A stretch of 35,160 nucleotides of DNA from Burkholderiales bacterium (GTDB lineage Bacteria; Pseudomonadota; Gammaproteobacteria; Burkholderiales; Burkholderiaceae_C). The position numbers were made by a program, and so were the translations under genes. The stretch's first letter is position 1. The number at the start of each line of letters is the position of its first letter. Positions 18,841 to 30,422 of the stretch are shown here, one piece after another. The stretch covers positions 1 through 35,160 of the forward strand of contig JAGWVB010000012.1 in assembly GCA_018971105.1 (NCBI GenBank), written 5' to 3'. The notes beneath the pieces were generated by a model. That model did not search any database and was not told where the DNA came from. It was given only the letters and a program-made list of their open reading frames with translations.

Positions 18841-19539
18841 TCAGGCCGCCGCCGACAGGCCGTTGTCGAAATGGGCCTGCATCACGCGTGCGGCCGCGGC
18901 CGCGTCATGCGCCTCGATCGCCTGCATCAGCGCGCCATGCTCGGCCAGCGATTCGGCCAGCCGGCCCTGCTTGAACAGCGAATGGTGGCGGTTGAGCTTC
19001 ATGACCTTGCGCAGGTCGGCGACGATCTGCGTCGCCCAGCGGTTGCCCGCGATCTCGAGCAGGCGCATGTGGAACTGCTCGTTGGTCGCGAAGTACTCGT
19101 CGCGCCGCTGCGCCTGCGCCACCAGCCGCTCGTGCAGGCGCCTGAGTTCGGCCCGACCGGCGGCGTCGGCGCCAGCGGCGACCGCCGCCGCGGCGTCGCT
19201 CTCGAGCAGCGCCAGCAGGTGGTAGACCTGGCGCACGTCGGTGCCCGACATCTCGGTGACATAGGCGCCGCGCCGCACCTTCATCGTCACCAGCCCTTCG
19301 ACGGCGAGTACCTTCAACGCCTCGCGCAACGGCGTGCGGCTGATGCCGTACTCGGCCGCCAGCTTCATCTCGTCGATCCAGCTTCCCGGTTCGAGCCGAC
19401 GCGCGAAGATCTGCTGACGCAGCCGCTCGGCCACCTCCTGGTACAGCGCGCGCGGCGCCAGCGTCTGCGGGGCCGAAACCGGCGGATCAGGCTCTTGCAT
19501 CGCGGCCGATGGCATGTCAATGCGGAATCGATTCTGCAT
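18841..19539 (-). CDS. GntR-family transcriptional regulator, FCD subfamily
   Basis: A 232-residue DNA-binding regulator when read from the first ATG. The winged helix-turn-helix spans about residues 30-96 (ALYQEVAERLRQQIFARRL, KLAAEYGISRTPLREALKVL, GLVTMKVRRGAYVTEM). The all-helical FCD ligand domain follows at about 105-225, with the metal- or acid-binding histidines in NEQFHMRLLEIAGN and AEHGALMQAIEAHD. FCD regulators usually sense organic acids or acyl-CoAs and repress the neighbouring operon. It is divergent from mcm, so it very likely controls the propionyl-CoA operon and itself. The start is uncertain: ATGs at 19539, 19515 and 19500 all lack a good Shine-Dalgarno. The first lies right beside the palindrome; the later ones would leave room for a leader. 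Confidence 0.88.
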   Translation of the reverse strand: MQNRFRIDMPSAAMQEPDPPVSAPQTLAPRALYQEVAERLRQQIFARRLEPGSWIDEMKLAAEYGISRTPLREALKVLAVEGLVTMKVRRGAYVTEMSGTDVRQVYHLLALLESDAAAAVAAGADAAGRAELRRLHERLVAQAQRRDEYFATNEQFHMRLLEIAGNRWATQIVADLRKVMKLNRHHSLFKQGRLAESLAEHGALMQAIEAHDAAAAARVMQAHFDNGLSAAA

Positions 19540-19556
19540 TCATAATTATGCATAAT
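19535..19556. promoter_or_regulatory. Probable GntR operator and overlapping divergent promoters
   Basis: In the AT-rich gap between GntR and mcm lies a perfect 12-bp palindrome, ATTATGCATAAT (19545-19556), partly overlapped by a second dyad, TGCAT (19535-19539) with ATGCA (19549-19553). CATAAT in either direction can serve as a -10 element, so a bound dimer would block transcription both ways. The size and symmetry suit a GntR/FCD dimer. Binding is inferred, not shown. Confidence 0.55.
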
Positions 19557-19588
19557 AGCAGGTCGACGACGATGCAAGGGGAAATGGG

Positions 19589-21741
<2,153 letters not shown>

Positions 21742-21745
<4 letters not shown>

Positions 21746-22620
21746 ATTCGGCGCCGGGCCTGTCGTTCGAGCTCGAGAGCGCGAAGGCGAGCGATTTCGA
21801 GGATCTGCTCGCCTTGCGGCTGCGCGCGATGCGCGCCAGCCTCGAGCAGATCGGCCGCTACGACGAGGAGCGCGCGCGCGAACGCCTGGCCGCGAACTGG
21901 GCGCCCGAGCACACGCGCCACATCGTCGTCGACGGCCATCGCATCGGCTTCGTCGTCCTCAAGCGGCTGTCGCATGTGATGCGGCTGAACCACCTCTACA
22001 TCGACCCGCCGGCGCAGCGCCGCGGCATCGGCGGACGCGTGCTCGAATGGGCCTGCACCGAGGCCGACCGGGCGCAACTGCCGATCGAGCTCTGCGCGAT
22101 CAAGGGCAGCGCGGCGAATGGCTTCTACCTGAGCCACGGCTTCGTCGAGATCGGCGAAGGCGAATGGGACGTCGATTACGTGCGCATGCCGCGCGGACCC
22201 GGCATCCGCGCCGTGCGCGCGCTGTGGGCCGCGATCGAGGCGCGCGACTGGGCCGGCGCGCGCGCGCTGCTGCGCGACGACCTCGAGGTGCGCTGGTGGA
22301 CCAGCGGCGAGCGCTACGAGGGCGCCGGCGCCTATATCGAGGTCAACGCCCGCTACCCCGAGGGCTGGACGACCCATCTGCTCGAAGTCTCGCGCCTGGA
22401 CGACGGACGCGTGCTCTCGCTCGTGCGCGTCGACCACGGATCGACGACCTGTTTCGCGACCTCGATCTTCCGCATCGACGACGAGCGCATCGCCGGCATC
22501 GACGAATACCGGGCGACCGTCGAGGCGCCGCCGGCCTGGCGCGCCGAGGCCCACCCGCCCGGTCTGCCGGGCCGGGGCACCTTCGATCCGCGGATCGACC
22601 CGCGGGCGGCGCAGCGATGA
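21742..22620 (+). CDS. GNAT acetyltransferase fused to an NTF2/SnoaL-like domain
   Basis: A 292-residue protein starting at a GTG that overlaps the mcm stop (GTGA) and ending in an ATGA overlap with meaB, so it is translationally locked into the operon. Residues 1 to about 150 are a GNAT fold: acetyl-CoA motif [18 protein letters not shown] with QRRGIG at 92-97, and the closing [20 protein letters not shown]. Residues about 157-270 are an NTF2/SnoaL-like cone: [48 protein letters not shown], and [18 protein letters not shown]. Neither domain has a known role in propionate metabolism. Possible roles are acylation of an operon enzyme, or removal of a side product, with the NTF2 pocket binding a small ligand. 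Both ideas are inference from position. Domain calls are firm; function is not. Confidence 0.85.
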
Positions 22621-23618
22621 GCGCCGCGCTGCCCGCCGCCGACCAGGCGCTGGTCGACGCGATCACCGGTGCCGGCAGCCATGCCGCGGCGCAGCGGCGC
22701 GCCGTCGCCAAGGCGATCACGCTGATCGAATCGACGCGCATCGACCATCGGCTGCGCGCCGACGCGCTGCTCGACGCGCTGCTGCCGGCCAGCGGGCGCT
22801 CGTTCCGGCTCGGCATCAGCGGCGTGCCCGGGGTCGGCAAGAGCACCTTCATCGAGTCGCTGGGCCTCTTCCTCGTCGAACGCGGCCACCGCGTCGCCGT
22901 GCTCGCCGTCGATCCCTCGTCGAGCCTGAGCGGTGGCTCGATCCTCGGCGACAAGACGCGCATGGAGCGGCTCTCGGTGCACGAGCGCGCCTTCATCCGC
23001 CCGAGCCCGGCGGCAGGCACGCTGGGCGGCGTGGCGGACAAGACGCGCGAGGCGATGCGCGTGTGCGAGGCCGCGGGCCACGACATCGTGATCGTCGAGA
23101 CCGTCGGCGTCGGCCAGAGCGAGACGGCGGTGGCCCACATGAGCGACATGTTCGTGCTGATGCAGCTGCCCAACGCGGGCGACGACCTGCAGGCGATCAA
23201 GAAGGGCGTGATGGAGCTGGCCGACCTCGTCGTCATCAACAAGGCCGACCTCGACGAGGCGGCGGCGACGCGGGCGCGGGCGCAGATCACGAGCGCGCTG
23301 CGCTATTTCGGTCCGCATGGCCATGGCTCTGCCGCCGTGCTGCAGCTGAGCGCGCTCAAGGGCGACGGCCTCGCCGAATTCTGGGCCGCCGTGACCGCGT
23401 TCCGCGACAGCCAGCAGGCGGCCGGCGCGATAGCCTCGCGGCGCCGCGCGCAGGACGAATCCTGGATGTGGGAGCGCATCGAGGCCGGCCTGCGGCGGCG
23501 CTTCCGCGACGACCCGGCCGTGCGCGCGGCGCTGCCCGCCATCACCGAAGACGTCCGCGCCGGCCGCATGGCCGCCTCGGTGGCCGCGCGCCGGCTGCTC
23601 GATCTCGGACCCCATTGA
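22617..23618 (+). CDS. meaB: Methylmalonyl-CoA mutase-associated G3E GTPase (MeaB/ArgK family)
   Basis: P-loop GTPase that gates cofactor loading of methylmalonyl-CoA mutase and protects it from inactivation. The 333-residue product has Walker [10 protein letters not shown], the MeaB-typical [19 protein letters not shown] (switch region), the Walker B-type segment [14 protein letters not shown], and the G4 motif NKADL. The C-terminal dimerisation region ends [11 protein letters not shown]. coli ArgK (YgfD) is the close homologue; the old transport-kinase annotation is not supported. The ATG overlaps the stop of the GNAT-NTF2 gene by four bases. A 27-bp gap with a strong ribosome site leads to pccB. 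Confidence 0.96.
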   Translation: MSAALPAADQALVDAITGAGSHAAAQRRAVAKAITLIESTRIDHRLRADALLDALLPASGRSFRLGISGVPGVGKSTFIESLGLFLVERGHRVAVLAVDPSSSLSGGSILGDKTRMERLSVHERAFIRPSPAAGTLGGVADKTREAMRVCEAAGHDIVIVETVGVGQSETAVAHMSDMFVLMQLPNAGDDLQAIKKGVMELADLVVINKADLDEAAATRARAQITSALRYFGPHGHGSAAVLQLSALKGDGLAEFWAAVTAFRDSQQAAGAIASRRRAQDESWMWERIEAGLRRRFRDDPAVRAALPAITEDVRAGRMAASVAARRLLDLGPH

Positions 23619-23645
23619 GTTGAACCGTAACGAGGAGTGGCCTCC

Positions 23646-25178
23646 ATGCACGACATCATCGAAGAACTGGAAAAGAAGCGCGCCGCGGCGCGGCTGGGCG
23701 GCGGCGCCAGGCGCATCGACGCCCAGCATGCCAAGGGCAAGCTGACGGCGCGCGAGCGGCTCGAACTGCTGCTCGACGAGGGCAGCTTCGAGGAATGGGA
23801 CATGTTCGTCGAGCATCGCTGCGCCGATTTCGGCATGGCCGACAACAAGGTCCCGGGCGACGGCGTCGTCACCGGCTACGGCATGATCAACGGCCGTCTC
23901 GTCTTCGTCTTCAGCCAGGACTTCACCGTCTTCGGCGGCGCGCTGTCCGAGGCCCATGCCGAGAAGATCTGCAAGGTGATGGACCAGGCGATGAAGGTCG
24001 GCGCGCCGGTCATCGGCCTCAACGATTCGGGCGGCGCGCGCATCCAGGAGGGCGTGGCCTCGCTCGGCGGCTATGCCGACGTGTTCCAGCGCAATGTCAT
24101 GGCCAGCGGCGTCGTGCCGCAGATCAGCCTGATCATGGGCCCCTGCGCCGGCGGCGCCGTGTATTCGCCGGCGATGACCGACTTCATCTTCATGGTGAAG
24201 GACAGCAGCTACATGTTCGTCACCGGCCCCGAGGTCGTGAAGACCGTGACCCACGAGGAGGTGACAGCCGAGGAACTCGGCGGCGCGAGCGCGCACACGA
24301 CGAAGAGCGGCGTCGCCGATCTCGCGTTCGAGAACGACGTCGAGGCGATCGCGATGCTGCGCCGTTTCTTCAACTACCTGCCGCTGAACAACCGCGAGAA
24401 GCCGCCGGTGCGCATGAGCGGCGATGCGGCCGATCGCATCGACCCTTCGCTGGACACGCTGGTGCCCGACCACCCGAACAAGCCCTACGACATCAAGGAG
24501 CTGATCTACAAGGTCGTCGACGACGGCGATTTCTTCGAAATCCAGCGCGAGCACGCGAAGAATATCGTCATCGGCTTCGCGCGGCTCGATGGCCAGAGCG
24601 TGGGCATCGTCGCCAACAACCCGATGGTGCTGGCCGGCTGCCTCGACATCAAGAGCAGCATCAAGGCGGCGCGCTTCGTGCGCTTCTGCGACGCCTTCAA
24701 CATTCCCGTCGTGACCTTCGTCGACGTGCCCGGATTCATGCCCGGCACGGCGCAGGAATACGGCGGCATCATCAAGCATGGCGCCAAGCTGCTCTACGCC
24801 TACGCCGAATGCACCGTGCCCAAGGTGACGGTGATCACGCGCAAGGCCTACGGCGGCGCCTACGACGTGATGAGCTCCAAGCATCTGCGCGGCGACGTCA
24901 ATTTCGCCTGGCCAAATGCCGAGATCGCGGTCATGGGTGCGAAGGGCGCGGTCGAGATCATCTTTCGCGAGGACAAGGGCGACCCGGCCAAGCTCGCCGC
25001 GCGCGAGGCCGAATACAAGGCCCGCTTCGCCAACCCCTTCGTCGCCGGCAGCCGCGGCTTCATCGACGACGTGATCCAGCCGCACGAGACGCGCAAGCGC
25101 ATCTGCCGCAGCCTGGCGATGTTGCGCGACAAGAAACTCGACAACCCCTGGCGCAAGCACGGCAACATACCGCTGTAA
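23646..25178 (+). CDS. pccB: Propionyl-CoA carboxylase, carboxyltransferase (beta) subunit
   Basis: Transfers the carboxyl group from carboxybiotin to propionyl-CoA, giving (S)-methylmalonyl-CoA. The 510-residue length is typical. Both crotonase-like halves are present, with oxyanion-hole glycines in [32 protein letters not shown] and [17 protein letters not shown]. Asp407 in [12 protein letters not shown] corresponds, as far as I can align by eye, to Asp422 of the Streptomyces PccB, which favours propionyl- over acetyl-CoA. An upstream GTG (23637) is in frame, but GAGGAG eight bases before the ATG at 23646 settles the start. Forms an alpha6beta6 complex with the pccA product, which follows after nine bases. 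Confidence 0.96.
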   Translation: MHDIIEELEKKRAAARLGGGARRIDAQHAKGKLTARERLELLLDEGSFEEWDMFVEHRCADFGMADNKVPGDGVVTGYGMINGRLVFVFSQDFTVFGGALSEAHAEKICKVMDQAMKVGAPVIGLNDSGGARIQEGVASLGGYADVFQRNVMASGVVPQISLIMGPCAGGAVYSPAMTDFIFMVKDSSYMFVTGPEVVKTVTHEEVTAEELGGASAHTTKSGVADLAFENDVEAIAMLRRFFNYLPLNNREKPPVRMSGDAADRIDPSLDTLVPDHPNKPYDIKELIYKVVDDGDFFEIQREHAKNIVIGFARLDGQSVGIVANNPMVLAGCLDIKSSIKAARFVRFCDAFNIPVVTFVDVPGFMPGTAQEYGGIIKHGAKLLYAYAECTVPKVTVITRKAYGGAYDVMSSKHLRGDVNFAWPNAEIAVMGAKGAVEIIFREDKGDPAKLAAREAEYKARFANPFVAGSRGFIDDVIQPHETRKRICRSLAMLRDKKLDNPWRKHGNIPL

Positions 25179-25187
25179 GAGGCCCCC

Positions 25188-27214
<2,027 letters not shown>

Positions 27215-27218
<4 letters not shown>

Positions 27219-27682
27219 GCAGCAGCAAGCCCTTCCGCATCCTCGGCGTGCAGCAGATCGCCATCGGCGGACCCGACAAGCAGCGGCTGAAGTCGCTCTG
27301 GGTCGACCTCTTCGGACTCCAGGTCAAGAGCAGCTTCCAGAGCGAGCGCGAGAACGTCGACGAGGACATCTGCGCGCTCGGCGAGGGCGCCCATGCGGTC
27401 GAGGTCGACCTGATGCAGCCGCTCGACCCGGACAGGAAGCCGGCCGTGCATGCCACGCCGCTGAACCATGTCGGGCTGTGGGTCGACGATCTGCCGCGGG
27501 CGGTCGAATACATGACGGCGCAGGGGGTGCGCTTCGCGCCCGGCGGCATCCGCCAGGGCGCCGCCGGCCACGACATCTGCTTCATCCATCCCAAGGCCAA
27601 CGAGGAGTTCCCGATCGGCGGCGAAGGCGTGCTGATCGAACTGGTACAGGCGCCCCCCGAGATCATCGAAGCGTTGCGTTAA
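27215..27682 (+). CDS. VOC-fold protein, probable methylmalonyl-CoA epimerase
   Basis: A 155-residue vicinal-oxygen-chelate protein in the right place to interconvert (S)- and (R)-methylmalonyl-CoA, the one step otherwise missing from the operon. Its C-terminal half closely parallels the Propionibacterium epimerase as I remember it: [18 protein letters not shown], then DICFIHPK and [10 protein letters not shown]. Metal-ligand positions align to Glu63, His85 and Glu142, but the first ligand, a His in the known enzymes, is Gln14 here (VQQIAIGG). An extra loop of about nine residues (ANEEFPIGG) separates HPK from GVLIEL. It may be a divergent epimerase or a related VOC enzyme; 'lactoylglutathione lyase' labels for this type are probably wrong. 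Coupled to pccA by an ATGA overlap; last gene of the operon. Confidence 0.8.
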
Positions 27683-27729
27683 AGCTGCGAACCACCGGAA
27701 GGTCTGGGGGCCTATGGCAAACCCTTAGC

Positions 27730-27735
27730 CAGAAT
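27730..27735 (+). promoter_or_regulatory. Possible -10 element for the DUF481 gene
   Basis: CAGAAT followed by CGCGCC, within a 134-bp gap after the propionyl-CoA operon. It shares the 12-mer GCCAGAATCGCG with the roxA upstream region. It would give a leader of about 75 nt. No convincing -35. Confidence 0.3.
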
Positions 27736-27816
27736 CGCGCCCTGCGTCGTTGCGGCGCCGTCCGCTGCCCCCAGGCGGATCGGGCCGGGACCGCTACATC
27801 TGTACCAGGAGCTACC

Positions 27817-28599
27817 GTGCGACCAAATACCATCCCCCGCCTGGCCTTGCTGGCCACGGCCTGCATCGCCTGCACCGCCGCGCTGGCCGATCCGCCCAAG
27901 ACCGACGGTCTGTGGCGCGGTGATGCCGGGGCGGCCTTCTCGGCCCAATCGGGCAACACGACGTCCGACGCGCTGCTCGTGCACGGCGATGTTGCCGCGC
28001 TGACGACGATCGACAAGATCAGCCTCGGCGGCAATTACAACTACGGCCACAGCAAGCTCAACGGCGTGAGCACGACCACGTCCGACAAGTGGAACGGCTA
28101 CGGCGAATACGACTACAACCTCAGCCCCGACCTGTTCACCTTCGGCAAGGTCGGCTTCGAGGGCGACAAGATCGCCCACTTGTCGCTGCGCAGCTCGCTC
28201 GGTGCCGGCCTGGGCTACAAGGTGATCAACACCAAGGACACCCAGTTCAACCTGTACGGCGGCGTCGGCTATTCGACCGACAAGTACAGCCAGCTGCAGA
28301 CCGTCGGCAGCCGGACCTCGGAAACCTTCTCGCGCGCCAGCGTCTTCCTGGCCGAGGAGTCGGCGCACGTGCTGTCGTCGTCGACGACGTTCAAGCAGCG
28401 GCTCGAGCTGACGCCGGGCGTCTCGGGCGACAAGGCGATGCTGACCAAGTTCACGGCCAGCCTCGCGGTGGCGATGAGCAGCACGCTGAGCCTGAACGTC
28501 GGCGTCGTCGACACCAACAACAGCAAGCCGCCCGCGGGTCTGAAGTCCAACGACCTGGGCATCTTTACGGGCATCAACGTCAAATTGGGCGCGAATTAA
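27817..28599 (+). CDS. DUF481 outer-membrane beta-barrel protein (YdiY-like)
   Basis: A 260-residue protein that starts at a GTG with a strong AGGAG seven bases upstream. Residues 1-25 are a signal peptide (RLALLATACIACTAALA, cleavage before DPPKTDG). The mature part is a DUF481 barrel: GDAGAAFSAQSGNTTSDALL, KISLGGNYNYGHSKLN, TFGKVGFEGDKIAHLSLR, LGAGLGYKVINTKDTQFNL, and the last strand GIFTGINVKLGAN. E. coli YdiY and other DUF481 proteins are outer-membrane proteins of unclear function, some acid- or stress-induced. It appears monocistronic, followed by a GC-rich hairpin element. Confidence 0.87.
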   Translation: MRPNTIPRLALLATACIACTAALADPPKTDGLWRGDAGAAFSAQSGNTTSDALLVHGDVAALTTIDKISLGGNYNYGHSKLNGVSTTTSDKWNGYGEYDYNLSPDLFTFGKVGFEGDKIAHLSLRSSLGAGLGYKVINTKDTQFNLYGGVGYSTDKYSQLQTVGSRTSETFSRASVFLAEESAHVLSSSTTFKQRLELTPGVSGDKAMLTKFTASLAVAMSSTLSLNVGVVDTNNSKPPAGLKSNDLGIFTGINVKLGAN

Positions 28600-28601
28600 C
28601 A

Positions 28602-28680
28602 CCCCCCCCGGAGCGCCTGCGGCGCCTCCCCCCCAGGGGGGCGACGCTGGCGGCCCGGCGGAGCCGGTTCCGCGGCGTCT
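28602..28680. repeat. GC-rich multi-hairpin element after the DUF481 gene
   Basis: About 80 bp of unusually structured sequence: GGAGCGCC (28610-28617) nearly pairs with GGCGCCTCC (28621-28629); a C7-A-G6 snapback lies at 28628-28641; and CCGGC-GGA-GCCGG lies at 28655-28667. The stacked dyads look like a dispersed REP-type or terminator-like element. It probably ends DUF481 transcription or stabilises its mRNA. Copy number elsewhere cannot be judged here. Confidence 0.5.
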
Positions 28681-28714
28681 GCTTGGTTGGAGGCTGTGGG
28701 TACGGCTTTCGGCA

Positions 28715-28746
28715 TTGATGCGAAATTGATGCGTTGATGCTAGGAT
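28715..28746 (+). promoter_or_regulatory. Direct repeats and extended -10 before vapB
   Basis: TTGATGCG at 28715-28722 and 28726-28733 and TTGATGC at 28734-28740 form three direct repeats. They run straight into TGC-TAGGAT, an extended -10 (TAGGAT 28741-28746) that ends six bases before the vapB ATG. The repeats are candidates for autoregulatory binding of the antitoxin or VapBC complex. Confidence 0.45.
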
Positions 28747-28752
28747 TTGTGC

Positions 28753-28995
28753 ATGCGCACGACCCTGGCACTCGACGATGATGTTTTTGCGTTTGCGCGG
28801 GCGCATGCCCAGCGCGAGCGCATATCCCTCGGCGAGGCCGTGTCGCGGCTGGCGCGGCAGGGCATTCAAGCGCAGAACCGGGCTCCCGGCCTCGTAGCCG
28901 CGGAACCGAGTTCGAAGTACGCCCTGCTGCCTGCGCGCGCCGAGGTGATCACTTCCGAACATGTGCGCGCGCTGATGGACCAGGAAGGCCTGTAG
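28753..28995 (+). CDS. vapB: VapB-type antitoxin
   Basis: An 80-residue protein, MRTTLALDDDVFAFARAHAQ, with a short ribbon-helix-helix-like N-terminus (beta strand TTLALD, then helices FAFARAHAQRERISLGEAV and SRLARQGI). The disordered C-terminal half ends ITSEHVRALMDQEGL, the part expected to wrap the toxin. It is one of many families of antitoxin paired with PIN toxins. The ATG at 28753 is preferred to a TTG two codons upstream. The toxin gene begins on the next base after its stop. The vapB label is by pairing and size, not strong sequence identity. Confidence 0.82.
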   Translation: MRTTLALDDDVFAFARAHAQRERISLGEAVSRLARQGIQAQNRAPGLVAAEPSSKYALLPARAEVITSEHVRALMDQEGL

Positions 28996-29427
28996 TTGCG
29001 GCATTTGCTGGACTTCAACGTCTGGGTGGCGCTGCTGGACGAAGCGCATGTCTTCCATGCCCAGGCACTGGCGTTCATCGAGCGCCCTGGTTTGCGCATC
29101 GCCACCTGCGCGCTGGTCGAGAACGGCGTCGTGCGCATCCTCAATCTGCCGGGCTACAGTGCCCTGGGCCCCGCCGGATTCGAGCGTGTCGCGCGCAAAC
29201 TTTCCCAGATCTGCGCCGACCTCGATCACGAGTTCTGGGGCGACGACATCTCGCTGCGCGAAACCGGCCGCATCGCTTGGCCGCGCGTCCTCGGCCACAA
29301 CCAGATCACCGACATTTACCTGCTGGCTCTGGCGGTTGCTCATCGCGGCTGCCTAGTGACGCTGGATCACCGGGTCGCCATCGGCACCGTGATCGGCGCC
29401 AGCGCAGCGAACCTCCTGCTGCTCTGA
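28996..29427 (+). CDS. vapC: VapC-type PIN-domain toxin ribonuclease
   Basis: A 143-residue PIN-domain endoribonuclease, the toxin of the pair. The four acidic metal ligands are in place: Asp6 (RHLLDFNVW), Glu42 (ALVENGVV), Asp106 (NQITDIYLLALA) and Asp124 (LVTLDHRVA). VapC toxins cut tRNA or rRNA and are held inactive by VapB. The start is a TTG immediately after the vapB stop, with AGGAAGG about ten bases upstream; the weak start codon and zero spacing probably keep toxin below antitoxin. The catalytic set is complete, so it looks active. The module sits between the DUF481 gene and the leu cluster, a plausible insertion site. Confidence 0.88.
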   Translation: MRHLLDFNVWVALLDEAHVFHAQALAFIERPGLRIATCALVENGVVRILNLPGYSALGPAGFERVARKLSQICADLDHEFWGDDISLRETGRIAWPRVLGHNQITDIYLLALAVAHRGCLVTLDHRVAIGTVIGASAANLLLL

Positions 29428-29434
29428 CGACATC

Positions 29435-29492
29435 CTTCGCGCACGGCGAAGGCAAGCTTGATAATCGAAGCAACACCACTTCGTTCGCGAAG
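29435..29492 (+). promoter_or_regulatory. Three 22-bp-phased dyads upstream of the LysR-leuCDB cluster
   Basis: CTTCGCGCACGGCGAAG (29435-29451), CTTGATAATCGAAG (29457-29470) and CTTCGTTCGCGAAG (29479-29492) start exactly 22 bp apart. The first overlaps a TTCGCG -35 candidate, the second a GATAAT -10 candidate (29460-29465), and the third ends within the Shine-Dalgarno of the LysR gene. The layout suits autoregulation by a LysR tetramer contacting one DNA face. Confidence 0.6.
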
Positions 29493-29498
29493 GCTAGA

Positions 29499-30422
29499 GT
29501 GCGCTTCGACCTCACCACGCTCAACCTCGTGCTCGCCATCGCCGACACCCGCAGCATCACCCGCGGTGCCGAGCGCGAAAACATCGCGCTGGCGGCGGCG
29601 AGCAAGCGCCTGTCGGATCTCGAGACGCGCCTGGGCGTCGCGCTGTTCGAGCGCCGCGCGCGCGGCGTCGAGGCGACCGAGGCCGGGCGTGCGCTCGTGC
29701 GCCATGTGCGCGGGCTGCATGCCAGCCTGCATGCGCTGGAGAGCGAAGTCGTCGAGTTCTCGCGCGGCATCAAGGGCCATCTGCGCGTGGCCTCGAATGC
29801 GGGCGCGATCAGCGAATGCCTGCCGGCCGACCTCGCGGCCTTCTCGCAGGCCCATGGCCAGATCCGCATCAGCCTCGAGGACCTGACGAGCGCCGAGGTC
29901 CAGGCCGCCGTCGCCGAGGGCCGCGCCGATGTCGGCATCTTCGTCGCGCCGCTGCTCGAGGGCCGGCTCACGCTGCGCTCGTACCGTCGCGCCACGCTCT
30001 CGGTCATCGTCCCTGCGGGCCATGCGCTGGCGCGGCGGCGCTCGCTGCGTTTCGAGGAACTGCTGGACCACGACATCGTCGGCCTGCACCATGGCGCCGC
30101 CGCCGACGATCTGATGCGCGCCGAGGCCGAGGGTCGCGGCCGCACGCTCAAGGCGCGGCTGCAGGTGCGCGGCTTCGACGCCATCGCCCAGCTCGTCGAG
30201 GCCGGGCTCGGCGTCGCCGTGATGCCGACCGCCGTCGCGCGGCGCTTCGCGCAGATCTTCGCCATCCGCGTGCTCGCGCTCGCCGAGCCCTGGGCCGAAC
30301 GCGAATACCTGCTCGCCGTGCGCACGCAGGAGCGGCTGCCCACCGTCGTGCAGCGTTTTGTCGACGCCCTGTGCCCACCCGATTCCACCGCCTCCCCCGC
30401 CGCTGAAAGGCCCGCCCCATGA
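29499..30422 (+). CDS. LysR-family transcriptional regulator, coupled to leuC
   Basis: A 307-residue regulator starting at a GTG with GAAGG six bases upstream; no in-frame ATG lies before the helix-turn-helix. Residues about 5-65 are the winged HTH ([40 protein letters not shown]), followed by the linker helix and a periplasmic-binding-protein-like effector domain ([68 protein letters not shown]). The stop overlaps the leuC ATG (ATGA), an unusual tight coupling of regulator and target. It probably controls leuCDB and itself; the effector is unknown (leucine-pathway intermediates are candidates by analogy with LeuO or other LysR regulators). The C-terminus ends in a Pro/Ala-rich tail. Confidence 0.88.
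   Translation: MRFDLTTLNLVLAIADTRSITRGAERENIALAAASKRLSDLETRLGVALFERRARGVEATEAGRALVRHVRGLHASLHALESEVVEFSRGIKGHLRVASNAGAISECLPADLAAFSQAHGQIRISLEDLTSAEVQAAVAEGRADVGIFVAPLLEGRLTLRSYRRATLSVIVPAGHALARRRSLRFEELLDHDIVGLHHGAAADDLMRAEAEGRGRTLKARLQVRGFDAIAQLVEAGLGVAVMPTAVARRFAQIFAIRVLALAEPWAEREYLLAVRTQERLPTVVQRFVDALCPPDSTASPAAERPAP

Noticed and set aside
27704-27774. CTGGGGGC and GCCCCCAG as a terminator of the propionyl-CoA operon
   Set aside because: The 8-bp arms are 55 bases apart and there is no U-tract; a useful hairpin is doubtful in such GC-rich DNA.
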